The notes beneath the pieces were generated by a model. It did not search any database. It saw only the letters and a program-made list of their open reading frames with translations, and was not told where the DNA came from. Position numbers and translations under genes: made by a program. A stretch of DNA of 64,000 nt from positions 1 to 64,000 of the forward strand of contig JAIUPL010000007.1 in assembly GCA_020160935.1 (NCBI GenBank), written 5' to 3'. This DNA comes from Bacteroidota bacterium. GTDB taxonomy: Bacteria > Bacteroidota > Bacteroidia > Chitinophagales > Saprospiraceae. Shown one piece after another: positions 9,803 to 18,955 of the stretch (position 1 is its first letter; the number at the start of each line of letters is the position of its first letter).

Positions 9803-11518
9803 ATGGTTTTGAAAAAATGTGTTGTGGCGGCCGCTCTGTGCCTGCCATTGATTACCGTTTCGGCGCAGACAAAAGCACCGGAAAACTGGTTCACACTCGA
9901 TGCCACCAAAGATAAAGTTCAGGGCACCGGCGCCGATGAAGCGCTGCGCCGCCTGCATGAAAAAGGTAAAAAAGGCCAGACCATCATCGTGGCTGTACTG
10001 GATTCTGGTGTAGAGGTCGACCACGAAGACCTGAAAGATATTATCTGGACCAACCCGGGAGAAATTGCCGGAAACGGGATCGATGACGACAAAAACGGAT
10101 ATATCGACGATGTGCACGGCTGGAACTTCCTCAGTGGAAAAGGCGGTAATATCGACAATGAAACGCTCGAACTCACCCGCGAATATGTGCGCCTGAGCAA
10201 ACGTTTCAAAGGAACCGATCCGAAGAACCTGTATGGTGACGCCAAAAAAGAGTACGAATACTACGAAGCAGTGAAAGCCGACTTCGAAGCACAACGCAAG
10301 GACGCTCAGTCGGGCATGGAAAATGCCACCAAACAACTGAAACCGATCGAAGAGGCTTTCGACAAGGTGGAAAAAGCAACCGGTATCAAAGACATCACCG
10401 CCGAACAACTGGCTAAAGTAGATGCAGGCACTGACGCCGACCTGAAAAAATCCATCCAGATTCTGCAGGCTGTCATGGCCCAGGGTATTGCTACCCGCAA
10501 GGACCTGGAAGAGGCTAAAAACGAAGCCGGCAAATACTTCTACGACCAACTCAACTACAACCTCAATCCGGAATTCGATCCGCGCGCTTCCGTTGTTGGC
10601 GACGACCCGAACGACCTGACCAACCGCTACTACGGTACCAACGACTACGAAGGCCCTGATGCCTTCCACGGTACACACGTATCGGGTATCATTGCTGCCA
10701 ACCGCAACAACAACATCGGTATTCGCGGCGTGGCCGACAACGTGCGCATCATGACCGTACGCTGCGTGCCCAATGGCGACGAGCGCGACAAAGACGTAGC
10801 CAATGCTATCTACTACGCAGTAGACAATGGCGCCAGCGTGATCAATATGTCCTTCGGTAAAAGTTACAGCCCACAAAAATGGTATGTCGACCAGGCCATG
10901 AAATATGCTGCCGATCACGACGTGCTGCTTGTACACGCTGCCGGTAACGACTCCGAAAACAACGACACTGACCCGAACTTCCCGAACGACATGTACCAGA
11001 AGCCTGTCAAAAAAGGTTTGTTCAAAAAACAGAACAACGTTCCGTCGTGGATGGAAATCGGCGCCCTCAGTTGGAAATCAGGTGAAAACCGCGTCGCTCG
11101 TTTCTCCAACTACGGCAAGAAAAACGTCGATCTGTTCTCGCCCGGCGTATCCATCTACTCCACCGTTCCGGATGGCAAATACGGCAACGCACAGGGTACT
11201 TCCATGGCGGCTCCTGCTGCTGCCGGCGTGGCCGCCATCATTCGCTCATACTATCCCGAACTGTCGGCTGTACAAGTGAAAGACATCATGGAAAAATCCG
11301 TCACCAAACAGGAAGGCGAAGTGTACAAACCCGGCACTACCGAGAAAGTTGCCTTCACAGAACTCTGTGTGAGCGGCGGCGTTGTAAGTGCTGTTAGCGC
11401 CGTGGAAATGGCTGAAAAAACCAAAGCCAAGAAGAATAAAAAAGCCGTTTGGCGCGAAGCCGGCATGGGTAAATCCGTAGGCGGCAAGATGGGTAAAGAG
11501 AAAGTGGTCACTCCATAG
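9803..11518 (+). CDS. Secreted subtilisin-like serine protease (S8)
   Basis: ATG 9803 gives a signal peptide MVLKKCVVAAALCLPLITVSAQ; upstream in-frame codons lie before the promoter. The catalytic triad is visible: Asp67 in VAVLDSGVEVDH, His289 in FHGTHVSGI, and Ser467 in GTSMAAPAAAGVAA; VHAAGND supplies the oxyanion Asn. Asp and His are separated by about 220 residues instead of the usual 30-60. The insert is rich in Lys and Glu and predicted helical (EYEYYEAVKADFEAQRKD), as in some Bacteroidota S8 proteases. There is no T9SS tail; the last 30 residues are rich in Lys and Gly. Its natural substrate is unknown. Confidence 0.92.
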   Translation: MVLKKCVVAAALCLPLITVSAQTKAPENWFTLDATKDKVQGTGADEALRRLHEKGKKGQTIIVAVLDSGVEVDHEDLKDIIWTNPGEIAGNGIDDDKNGYIDDVHGWNFLSGKGGNIDNETLELTREYVRLSKRFKGTDPKNLYGDAKKEYEYYEAVKADFEAQRKDAQSGMENATKQLKPIEEAFDKVEKATGIKDITAEQLAKVDAGTDADLKKSIQILQAVMAQGIATRKDLEEAKNEAGKYFYDQLNYNLNPEFDPRASVVGDDPNDLTNRYYGTNDYEGPDAFHGTHVSGIIAANRNNNIGIRGVADNVRIMTVRCVPNGDERDKDVANAIYYAVDNGASVINMSFGKSYSPQKWYVDQAMKYAADHDVLLVHAAGNDSENNDTDPNFPNDMYQKPVKKGLFKKQNNVPSWMEIGALSWKSGENRVARFSNYGKKNVDLFSPGVSIYSTVPDGKYGNAQGTSMAAPAAAGVAAIIRSYYPELSAVQVKDIMEKSVTKQEGEVYKPGTTEKVAFTELCVSGGVVSAVSAVEMAEKTKAKKNKKAVWREAGMGKSVGGKMGKEKVVTP

Positions 11519-11520
11519 AG

Positions 11521-11645
11521 AAGTGAGAGGGTGAGAGGGTGAGAGAGTGAGAATACGTAGAGTAGACCGCTCCGTGCTTGGCATTTTTAGCGCGGAGCGG
11601 GCTACTCTACGTATTCTCACTCTCTCACCCTCTCACTCTCTCACT
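11521..11645. repeat. Word-built inverted repeat with GTGAGAG arms and CGTAGAGTAGACC inner part
   Basis: Left arm 11521-11574 is made of GTGAGAGG/GTGAGAGA words followed by ATACGTAGAGTAGACCGCTCCG. Right arm 11591-11645 is its complement with small differences. The apex is 16 bases. It separates the convergent protease and response-regulator genes and is a likely two-way terminator. Confidence 0.88.
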
Positions 11646-11656
11646 CTCTCACTCTC

Positions 11657-12352
11657 TTACCCTCTCACCATTCTATACCCCACTCCCTTCAGCGTCAAAA
11701 TCTGCACGCTGCTGTCTTCTTTTAAATAATCGCGCAGGCGGGTGATATATACATCCAGGTTGCGGGAGTTGAAAAACGAGTCGTTGCCCCATACCGCTTG
11801 CAAGATGTCTTTTCGGGCCACGACAGCGTTGATCTCGGCGCTGAGAATCTCCAGCAATTGGGTTTCGCGGTGCGAGAGGAGGCGCAGGTGCTGATCGAGC
11901 GCCAGTTCCTGGCGGGCCGGTGTGAAACGGTAGCGGCCGAGGCGAATGGCGCCGTCGGCAGGAGCGGGTGCCGGGGCTCCGAGGCCCCGGATGCGCAGCA
12001 GGTTCTGCATGCGTACAATGAGTTCTTCCTGACTAAAAGGTTTGCGGATATAGTCGTTGCCGCCCGATTCGAAACCTTGCAATACGTCCTGTGTCTGGTT
12101 TTTAGCGGTCAGGAAAATGATCGGAATGTGCGGGTCGAGCCTGCGGATGTCCTGCCCCAGCGAAAAACCGTCGCGGTGCGGCAGCATCACATCCAGTACA
12201 CAGATGTCGGGGCGGAATTGTTCGAAAGCGGGCAGCACCTCCCGGCCGTCGGCCACCAGTAGCACCTCAAACTGGCGACTTTCGAGGCTTTCGCTCACGA
12301 TTTTGCCTAGAAAAGGCTCGTCTTCCACGTATAGCACTTTTATGTTTTGCAT
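11657..12352 (-). CDS. OmpR-family response regulator
   Basis: The 231-residue protein has a receiver domain (residues 1-120) with acidic pocket Glu10/Asp11, phospho-acceptor Asp54 in CVLDVMLPHRDG, Thr82 and Lys104 in RKPFS, and a C-terminal winged-helix DNA-binding domain with LSHRETQLLEIL, VARKDILQAVWG and LDVYITRLRDYLKED...GVGYRM. It overlaps the kinase gene by one base (TGATG), so the two are translationally coupled and form a two-component pair. The regulon is unknown. Confidence 0.93.
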   Translation of the reverse strand: MQNIKVLYVEDEPFLGKIVSESLESRQFEVLLVADGREVLPAFEQFRPDICVLDVMLPHRDGFSLGQDIRRLDPHIPIIFLTAKNQTQDVLQGFESGGNDYIRKPFSQEELIVRMQNLLRIRGLGAPAPAPADGAIRLGRYRFTPARQELALDQHLRLLSHRETQLLEILSAEINAVVARKDILQAVWGNDSFFNSRNLDVYITRLRDYLKEDSSVQILTLKGVGYRMVRG

Positions 12353-13815
12353 CAGGCGGCCGTTTGTTCCAGGGGAAGAAAAATGGTGAACGTCGTGCCG
12401 CCCTGCTCCCGGCTTTCCACACCGATGCTGCCGCCGTGCAGGCGCACCACGCCGGCTACATAACTCAGTCCGAGGCCGTGGCCTTTCACCGTGTGCACGT
12501 CGCCGGTGGGTACGCGGAAGAATTTTTCAAAAATGCGATCCTGGTACGCTGCGGGGATGCCGATGCCGTTGTCGCGCACACGCAGCGAAAGTTGGCCTTC
12601 GTGCTGCGACAATTGTACGCTGATTTGCGGGTGTTCGGTGCTGTATTTCAGCGCATTATCGAGCAGGTTGTATACCACGCTGCTCAGGTGCAGGCGGTCG
12701 CCCGACACCTGGTATTGGCCTTGTTCGGGTTGAAACTGCACCTGTGCCCGGCATTTTTCAAATTGCAGGCGCATGGAATGCAGGATGTCCTGTACCAGCA
12801 ATTGCAGGTCGAGTGGTTCGCGGCGCAGTTCGGGTTCCTGTTTTTCAAACATGGACACGCGCAGCACCTTGTCGACGAGCAGCGACAGGCGGTTGAGTTC
12901 GATACCGGCGATGTCGAGGTATTCCTGGGTGCGTTCGGGGTTTTGCAGGGCGTCGAAATTTTGCAGCGCTTCCACGGCCACGCTCACCGTGGCGATGGGC
13001 GTTTTCAGTTCGTGGGTCATGTTGCGGATAAAATCGTTTTTTAATTCCGTCAGGCGACTTTGCCGCAGCAGGCTTTGGTAGATAAACAAAAATGCCAGCG
13101 CAACGCACAACAGCAGCAGCAGTGAAAACAATACCTGCGGCCACATCCCTTTCAATACCATTTTTTGATAGCCATCGATCACAGCGCCGTATTTTTCTCC
13201 ACTCAGAGCATCGAGGTAGGTGGCTGCCAACAGCCCACTTGTGGCGGAGTCTGGTTGCATTTGTACCAGTCGGGCCGGCACGGGATGGCCTGCGGCAGCG
13301 AGGGTTTCGGTAAATTTTTTTTCCAGCAGCGGAAATACATCTCGCCATGGATGCTTCATCCCCGGTGGGTTTCTCAAAAGTTGATTGCTCGAATCGGCCT
13401 GGATCGCCACGATCATGGAAAGGCTGCCTACGGTTCCGCTCGGCTGAAGGCGTATCTCCTTGTTTTCAGCATTGGTCTCCCAAACCTGTATGCTGTCACC
13501 TATTTGAATGCGCTTGTATTCAAAACGAGCCTTGTCTCTGAGTGGTGCGGAGCGTTCTATCAGCGAATCGCAGGCACCACTACCTTGCATATTTACCCGC
13601 ACCTGCACGCTGTCGTCGCGCACATCCAGCGTTCTCACAATCAGGTTGTCAAAGGCGTTTTGCTCGATGCTGCGCACGGCATTTACCAGTAGCAGATTGG
13701 TCTGTTGTTTCAGGTTGCCTACCTCTTCTTCCCATACTTTTTTCAAAAAAAGGTATACAAACGCCAGCAACAGCCCGAAACCGAGGGTCATGAGGAGAAG
13801 AGAGAGGCGTCGCAT
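12352..13815 (-). CDS. Membrane sensor histidine kinase
   Basis: ATG 13815 (MRRLSLLLMTLGFGLLLAFVY) gives 487 residues and an immediate first membrane segment; an upstream ATG at 13881 lies in a stretch of GTGAGAG words and is not used. A second membrane segment (LFSLLLLLCVALAFLFIY) bounds a periplasmic sensor region of about 200 residues without a domain I recognise. The kinase core follows: H-box FIRNMTHELKTPIATV, N-box VVYNLLDNALKYS, DNGIGIP, and GHGLGLSYV. It phosphorylates the coupled regulator. Confidence 0.92.
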   Translation of the reverse strand: MRRLSLLLMTLGFGLLLAFVYLFLKKVWEEEVGNLKQQTNLLLVNAVRSIEQNAFDNLIVRTLDVRDDSVQVRVNMQGSGACDSLIERSAPLRDKARFEYKRIQIGDSIQVWETNAENKEIRLQPSGTVGSLSMIVAIQADSSNQLLRNPPGMKHPWRDVFPLLEKKFTETLAAAGHPVPARLVQMQPDSATSGLLAATYLDALSGEKYGAVIDGYQKMVLKGMWPQVLFSLLLLLCVALAFLFIYQSLLRQSRLTELKNDFIRNMTHELKTPIATVSVAVEALQNFDALQNPERTQEYLDIAGIELNRLSLLVDKVLRVSMFEKQEPELRREPLDLQLLVQDILHSMRLQFEKCRAQVQFQPEQGQYQVSGDRLHLSSVVYNLLDNALKYSTEHPQISVQLSQHEGQLSLRVRDNGIGIPAAYQDRIFEKFFRVPTGDVHTVKGHGLGLSYVAGVVRLHGGSIGVESREQGGTTFTIFLPLEQTAA

Positions 13816-14000
13816 TTTTAGAGAGTGAGAGAAGTGAGAGAGTGAGAGAGTGAGAGGCGTAGAGTGGACCGCGTTGTTCATGGGCGGGTAAAATGAGTGG
13901 ATGTGCTCAACTCCTCAACTCCTCAACTTTCAACCCTCATCAACCCCATCAACCTTATCAACTCCCATCCACCCCACAAAGATACACGCCTCCATGCCTC
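13816..14000. repeat. One-armed word tracts in a divergent promoter gap
   Basis: 13816-13856 is a run of GAGAGTGAGAG words, followed by CGTAGAGTGGACC at 13858-13870. From about 13905 to 13975 a different run of CTCAACTCCT, TCAACC and CATCAAC words appears. Neither run has a facing arm, unlike most such tracts in the window. The gap separates the kinase from the GLPGLI gene, which are divergent. Confidence 0.75.
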
Positions 14001-14070
14001 ACGGCCACCCGATTAACCTTAATTAACCTTACATCAAGGTTGTTTAACCGGGTTCTGAAAAGCGGCCTTC

Positions 14071-14078
14071 TACTTTTG
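14071..14078 (+). promoter_or_regulatory. Bacteroidota -7 box for the GLPGLI gene
   Basis: TACTTTTG matches TAnnTTTG, 36 bases before ATG 14115. No -33 element at the usual spacing is clear. Confidence 0.5.
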
Positions 14079-14114
14079 CCGCATCGTTTTACAACATTCA
14101 AAATTTACAACAAC

Positions 14115-14852
14115 ATGAAATTCTTGCTATGGATACCTGTATGCCTGATGCCCTGGTTGCTGGCGGCGCAAACAACGGAAGGAGAGGTGACGTACACCGA
14201 AACCGTTCAATTGAAAATCGACGTGCCGGAAGGCGACCGGGAAATGATGAAAATGCTTCCTACTTCTCAAAGTGCGGCAACATTGCTGCTTTTTTCCGAA
14301 AAAGAGTGCCTGTATCAGGACAAAGAGGCGGGTGAAGGTACCGTAGATGTAAGCCACGAACAGGACGGGATGGACATGCAAATCAAGATCATGCGCCCGG
14401 AAAACAAGTTTTACCGCGACCTGGAGAACAACCGCACGGTGGAAAGCCGCGAATTTATGGGCCGTTATTTCCTGATCGACGAAACCGCCGTCCGCAAAAA
14501 CTGGAAACTCAGCGGCGAACAAAAAACGATCCTCGGATACCCTTGCCAGAAAGCCGTTTTGCAGGATACGAGCCGGAAAGTGGAAGCATGGTTTACGCCA
14601 CAAATACCCGTATCGATCGGCCCTGCCGAATTTGCCGACCTGCCCGGCCTCATCCTCGAACTTTCGTATGGCGAGCGGAGCATCGTGGCCAGCAAGGTAG
14701 ATTTGAAAGAATTGCCCAAAAAAGCCATTGAAAAACCCTCGAAAGGCAAGTCGGTCACACGGGCCGAATTCCAGAAAATTATGGACGACAAACTCAAGGA
14801 AATGGGCGCCGAAGGCGGTCGCGGTGGCGTGCGGATGATTATTCGGAATTGA
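14115..14852 (+). CDS. GLPGLI family protein
   Basis: The 245-residue secreted protein begins with the signal peptide MKFLLWIPVCLMPWLLAAQ. The family is named after a motif seen here as DLPGLILEL (about residues 175-183), preceded by YPCQKAV and WFTPQIPVSIGP, also typical. Its function is unknown; members are often encoded next to TonB-linked outer-membrane barrels, as here (15160). The C-terminal 40 residues are rich in Lys, Glu and Gly. Confidence 0.88.
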   Translation: MKFLLWIPVCLMPWLLAAQTTEGEVTYTETVQLKIDVPEGDREMMKMLPTSQSAATLLLFSEKECLYQDKEAGEGTVDVSHEQDGMDMQIKIMRPENKFYRDLENNRTVESREFMGRYFLIDETAVRKNWKLSGEQKTILGYPCQKAVLQDTSRKVEAWFTPQIPVSIGPAEFADLPGLILELSYGERSIVASKVDLKELPKKAIEKPSKGKSVTRAEFQKIMDDKLKEMGAEGGRGGVRMIIRN

Positions 14853-14917
14853 TGGGAGGCCTCACCACAGGCGCCCTTTCCAAGGGAGAAGGGCTGTTAC
14901 TGCCGGCAAAAACTACT

Positions 14918-15089
14918 TTTTTTATCAACCACGAAGGACACGAGGGACACAAAGCGTAGAGTGGACCATACCTACACATGGATGATTGACTTGCGTTCTC
15001 ATTCTGTCTTCCTGTAAATAAATCTTACACGTAAATTGGTGTACGCTACACTTTGTGTCCCTTGTGTCCTTCGTGGTTTATAAAAAAAT
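14918..15089. repeat. Inverted repeat with GAAGGACACGAGGGACACAAAG arms
   Basis: Left arm 14918-14967 and right arm 15041-15089 are near complements: AACCACGAAGGACAC, RAGGGACACAAAG, then a CGTAGAGTGGACC-like word (14955-14967; complement TGTAGCGTAC at 15041-15050). The 73-base loop shows no gene. It lies between two genes on the same strand, so it could end the GLPGLI transcript. Confidence 0.85.
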
Positions 15090-15159
15090 GGTTTTTCCAA
15101 GCAGTAACAGCCACTGTGAGATCCGCTCGCCCTCTAAAACGCACTCTAACAATCAGGCT

Positions 15160-17958
15160 ATGAAACAACTCCTCCTTTACATTTTTCTCTTTCTCTCCCT
15201 CAGCGCTTTTGCTCAAAACAAAAGCATCCTGGTAGAAGGCGCCGTGGCCGATTCGAGCGGGATCGGCCTGCCTTCCGCCAGTGTGGCGCTGCTGCAACCC
15301 AAAGATTCGGTGCTGCACGCCTTCGGTTTGTCGGACAAAGACGGCCGATTTACCATCAAACGCGTGGCGCCCGGCGAATACCTGCTGCAAATTACCTACC
15401 TCGGCTATCGGACGCATTACCAGTCCGTGTCGGTGCCGGCCGACCAGCCCAAAATATCGCTGCCACGCATCCTCATGGCGCCGTCCAGCACCCTGCTCGA
15501 CGCCGTGGATATTACGGCGCAGCAGATGCCGCTGCGCATCCGGAAAGATACCATTGAGTACAATGCAGGCGCATTTCAGACGCAACCCGGCTCCGTTGTG
15601 GAAGACCTGCTGCGCAAACTCCCGGGCGTGGAAGTGCAGCAGGACGGCAGTATCAAGGCGCAAGGTGAAACGGTGCAGAACGTACTGGTGGAAGGCAAGG
15701 AGTTTTTTGGAAATGACCCGAAAATCGCCACCAAAAACCTGCCTGCCGACGCGGTGGACAAAGTGCAGGTGTTCGACAAAAAATCGGAGATGGCCGAATT
15801 TACAGGCATCGAGGACGGCCGCGACCAGAAAACGATCAACCTGAAACTCAAGGAAGATAAAAAGCAGGGCTACTTCGGAAATGTCAGCGCCGGATACGGC
15901 ACAGAAGAGCGTTATCAGGGCAAGTTCAGTGTCAACCGTTTCAGCAAAAAAATGCAACTCTCGGCTATCGGCGCTGCAAATAATATCAACGAACAGGCAT
16001 TTTCCTTTGAAGACTATATCAATGTGATGGGCGGGCTGTCCAACTTCATGACGGGCGGCGGTAGCGGCCGGGTTCGCATTGAAATCAATGAAGATTCGGG
16101 TATTCCCTTGCCCGGAAATGTCAATCGCGGATTCACCGATAACCAGGCCGTGGGTCTGAACCTCAACTACGAGTTTTCACCCAAAACGGAACTCAACGGC
16201 CACTACTTTTTCAATCGCATCCAGAACGACCTCGACCGGCTCGCTACGCGCCAGAACCTGCTGGATATGGGCAATTTTGGTTCCAGCGACCACGAATTGC
16301 GCAACAGCGAAAACATGAACCACCGCCTGAACCTGACCTTGCGCCATAAAATCGACTCGTTTCAGAATATCATCGCTCGCACCAACCTGTCGTTCAACGA
16401 TGCGGGGCTGCTCAGCGACCTCAACGCCCGCACCTACGACGCCTTGAATATTTTGCAAAACAACAGCACCCGCCTGTTCGACTCCGATGGCAACAACCTG
16501 CGTGGCGATGCAGCCTTCACCTACCGCCGCCGATTCGGGCGAAAAGGACGTGCGCTGGTGGCCGATCTGACTTACCGTACCGGCAACGATACCCGTCTGG
16601 CACGCCTCTCGGCTGCCAATACATTTTACACTGGTGGACAGGATAGCACCGGATACGTTCGTCAGCGTCAGCAGTATGCAAATGAGACGGAAAACTATGG
16701 CGCATCCCTTTCATACACCGAGCCGCTGGGGAAACAGCAGTACCTCGAATTGCGCGCCGCCCGGCAGCAGTACACCAACAATACCGACAAGGACTTTTAC
16801 GACCTGGTGGAAGTGCCCACGCCGGGAGAGGTGTTCAACCCATTGCTTAGCAATCAGTTTCGCAGAGGTTATCGCTACGACCGGGCGGGCCTGAACTACA
16901 TGCGCAACCGGAAAAAATACAACCTGACAGCCGGCGCTGCCCTGCAAAACTCGGTACTGGACGGTACCCTGGCGGGCTCTGAGGAAACGTTGAGCAGGCA
17001 TTTTACCCGCGTCATGCCTTCGCTGTTTTACAATTACGAACCGCAGATGGGCCGAAATTTTGCCGTAGAATACACCACTGACCTGCGCGAGCCCTCGCTC
17101 GAACAGTTGCAGCCCGTGGTCGACAACAGCGACCCGCTCAACATTTACATCGGCAATCCCGACCTGCAACCGGAGTATGCACACAACCTGGAATTGCGCA
17201 TGATGCGTTTCGACCAGTTTAGCATGACCAGTTTTTTTGCCACCCTGGCGGCCAACTATGTCACCAATCGGATCACCAATGCCTCCACGGTCGACGAATT
17301 GTTCCGCCGAACCATCCGCCCGGTCAACGTAGCGCGGGATATTACCCTGAATGGCTATTTCAATTTTGGAAAACCTATCCGACCCATTCGCTCCAACCTC
17401 AACCTGGGTCTGAGCAGCACCTACAACCGCGGTATTCTGTTTGTAAACGATGTGGAAAACAACACCGACCGCTGGCAGCATACCTTCAACCTGGAACTCG
17501 ACAACCGCAAAAAAGAACGCCTCGATGTGAGCGCCGGCGCCCGCTTTCTGCTCAATAGCACGCGTTATTCGGTGAGCGAAGCGCTCAATCAGCAGTTTCT
17601 GAACCAGCAATACCATGCTGATGTAACGGTTTTTCCCGGGAAAGGAAAAAAATGGGCCATCGGAACGGGCCTGGACTACTCCATTTACTCCGCCGAGGCC
17701 TTCGGGCAGGAAACGTCCATTCCGCTCTGGCGCGCCAGCATCGTACACTATATGCTAAAAAACAAACGTGGACAACTCAAACTCTCGGCCGCCGATCTGC
17801 TTAAACGGAACCTGGGCATCTCGCGCAGCAGCCAGTTCAACTACCTGGAGGAAGAGCGCATCGTATCGCTGAGCCGCTACTTCATGCTGAGTTTTGCCTA
17901 CTCGTTGTCGGGATTTGGTAATGAGCGGGGCGGGTTTGAGATGAGGGTCATAAGATAG
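15160..17958 (+). CDS. Outer-membrane beta-barrel receptor-like protein (CarboxypepD_reg, plug, OMP_b-brl_3 type)
   Basis: The 932-residue protein starts with a signal peptide MKQLLLYIFLFLSLSAFAQ (ATG 15160). Residues about 22-110 form a carboxypeptidase-regulatory-like beta domain (VADSSGIGLPSASVALLQ...GRFTIKRVAPGEYLLQITYLGY). Residues about 120-230 resemble the plug of TonB-dependent receptors (DTIEYNAGAFQTQPGSVVEDLLRKLPGVEVQQDGSIKAQGE). The rest is a long beta-barrel of alternating hydrophobic strands. The family is related to TonB receptors but usually lacks a clear TonB box. With the GLPGLI protein it may form an envelope unit of unknown substrate. Confidence 0.88.
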   Translation: MKQLLLYIFLFLSLSAFAQNKSILVEGAVADSSGIGLPSASVALLQPKDSVLHAFGLSDKDGRFTIKRVAPGEYLLQITYLGYRTHYQSVSVPADQPKISLPRILMAPSSTLLDAVDITAQQMPLRIRKDTIEYNAGAFQTQPGSVVEDLLRKLPGVEVQQDGSIKAQGETVQNVLVEGKEFFGNDPKIATKNLPADAVDKVQVFDKKSEMAEFTGIEDGRDQKTINLKLKEDKKQGYFGNVSAGYGTEERYQGKFSVNRFSKKMQLSAIGAANNINEQAFSFEDYINVMGGLSNFMTGGGSGRVRIEINEDSGIPLPGNVNRGFTDNQAVGLNLNYEFSPKTELNGHYFFNRIQNDLDRLATRQNLLDMGNFGSSDHELRNSENMNHRLNLTLRHKIDSFQNIIARTNLSFNDAGLLSDLNARTYDALNILQNNSTRLFDSDGNNLRGDAAFTYRRRFGRKGRALVADLTYRTGNDTRLARLSAANTFYTGGQDSTGYVRQRQQYANETENYGASLSYTEPLGKQQYLELRAARQQYTNNTDKDFYDLVEVPTPGEVFNPLLSNQFRRGYRYDRAGLNYMRNRKKYNLTAGAALQNSVLDGTLAGSEETLSRHFTRVMPSLFYNYEPQMGRNFAVEYTTDLREPSLEQLQPVVDNSDPLNIYIGNPDLQPEYAHNLELRMMRFDQFSMTSFFATLAANYVTNRITNASTVDELFRRTIRPVNVARDITLNGYFNFGKPIRPIRSNLNLGLSSTYNRGILFVNDVENNTDRWQHTFNLELDNRKKERLDVSAGARFLLNSTRYSVSEALNQQFLNQQYHADVTVFPGKGKKWAIGTGLDYSIYSAEAFGQETSIPLWRASIVHYMLKNKRGQLKLSAADLLKRNLGISRSSQFNYLEEERIVSLSRYFMLSFAYSLSGFGNERGGFEMRVIR

Positions 17959-18062
17959 AGGTGAGAGTGTGAGAGATGTGAGAGGGTGAGAGGTGAGAGG
18001 TGAGAGAGTGAGAGGGTGAAAAAGCGAGAGATGTGAGAAAATGAGAGGGGCGGGAGTGAGAG
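17959..18062. repeat. One-armed tract of GTGAGAG words
   Basis: Directly after the barrel stop, about 100 bases consist of GTGAGAG, GATGTGAGAGG and GGTGAGAGAG words without a facing arm. No gene is visible from 17959 to 18299. Confidence 0.75.
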
Positions 18063-18091
18063 AGTGGGATGAAGGTTATGTGTAAATGATA

Positions 18092-18212
18092 GCCCTGAAA
18101 GGGCGTATTCAATAGCCCGGGGCAACGCCCTGGGAAACCAATCGCGAAACCAAATGAAACCAAATGAAACCAAACGAAACCAAACGCGAAACCAAAACGG
18201 CATCGCCCCGGG
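18092..18212. repeat. Composite repeat: two GC hairpins plus tandem AAACCAAAYG units
   Basis: GCCCTGAAAGGGC (18092-18104) and CCCGGGGCAACGCCCTGGG (18116-18134) are small hairpins. They are followed by at least five tandem copies of a 10-base unit GAAACCAAAT/C (about 18143-18197) and another CGCCCCGGG. I recall similar GCCCTGAAAGGGC / GGCAACGCCC elements as common dispersed intergenic repeats in environmental Bacteroidota genomes, but I cannot check this here. Confidence 0.65.
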
Positions 18213-18299
18213 AAAACATACCGTAAATTAATTGTGCAAAATGGTTTTCGATTTCTCAAAAAGCCCCATCTTAGCGGCCTACTAAAACAACCTTTTATT

Positions 18300-18638
18300 A
18301 TGGCAACATTTGCTGAAACCTTAGACAAGTACAAAGCCGAAATGGACAGCCTTGGCATTTCCTATGATGAAGCACTGCTCAGCGCAGTAGCCAAAGGTCT
18401 GGGGCCTGCTATTTACAACGACGATTCTTCCCGTGTGTCTTCTTCCGACCCGGACGAACTGGCGCGTGTAAAATCCAGTTTCCTCATCGGCAAACTCGGC
18501 CTGTCCGACGGCCCCGCACTCGACGATGCTATCCAGGCCGTGGTCGACCAGTTGGGTTCTTCCAACCGCAACAAGTACCGCGCTATTTTCTACTACCTGC
18601 TGGTGGTGAAACTCGGCAAGCAGTCCGTGTACGCTTAA
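18300..18638 (+). CDS. DUF2853 family protein
   Basis: The 112-residue protein matches the small DUF2853 family in length and in segments such as MDSLGISYDEALLSAVAKGLGP, SSFLIGKLGLSD and RNKYRAIFYYLLVVKLGK. It has no signal peptide and is probably cytoplasmic. The function is unknown. ATG 18300 is the family start; the longer in-frame reading upstream has no homology. A terminator follows at 18730-18767. Confidence 0.75.
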   Translation: MATFAETLDKYKAEMDSLGISYDEALLSAVAKGLGPAIYNDDSSRVSSSDPDELARVKSSFLIGKLGLSDGPALDDAIQAVVDQLGSSNRNKYRAIFYYLLVVKLGKQSVYA

Positions 18639-18729
18639 ACAGAGGTGAGAGGTGAGAAGTGAGAGGTGAGATGTTTGGCATCCAGCCTTCCTTTTTGCCA
18701 GAACACCTGAATGAAACAATACTTCCGCT

Positions 18730-18767
18730 CCCGCATATTGCCTTGTGCAGTATGCGGGAATTTTTTT
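18730..18767 (+). terminator. Rho-independent terminator after the DUF2853 gene
   Basis: Perfect stem CCCGCATA/TATGCGGG with a 13-base loop, then AA and seven T. It lies 91 bases after the stop codon, after a tract of GTGAGAGG words (18640-18671). Confidence 0.8.
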
Positions 18768-18769
18768 GG

Positions 18770-18873
18770 GTGAGTGGTGAGTAGTGAGTGGTGAATAGTC
18801 AGTAGTGAATAGTCAGTAGTGAGTAGTGAATGGGGAGAAACTCACCACTCACTACTCACTACTGACTATCCAC
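18770..18873. repeat. GTGAGTAGTGAGT word tract with facing arm
   Basis: About 65 bases of GTGAGTGGTGAGTAGT, GAATAGTCAGTAGT words face a complement at 18841-18873 (CTCACCACTCACTACTCAC...). The inner 33-base arms (18805-18837 and 18841-18873) pair with few mismatches around a three-base apex. It follows directly on the terminator at 18730. Confidence 0.8.
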
Positions 18874-18955
18874 CACATAAAACGTTAAATCTGAAACCAT
18901 TAAAAATATGTAATCGTTTTGTTCCGTATTCTACCCGCAAACAAAACCTTCCTCA

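Noticed and set aside
9785-10936. 383-residue open frame opposite the subtilisin
   Set aside because: Antisense shadow of a well-supported gene; low-complexity Val/Phe content.
13816-13881. N-terminal extension of the histidine kinase
   Set aside because: It is the translation of GTGAGAG words; the membrane segment starts at the ATG at 13815.
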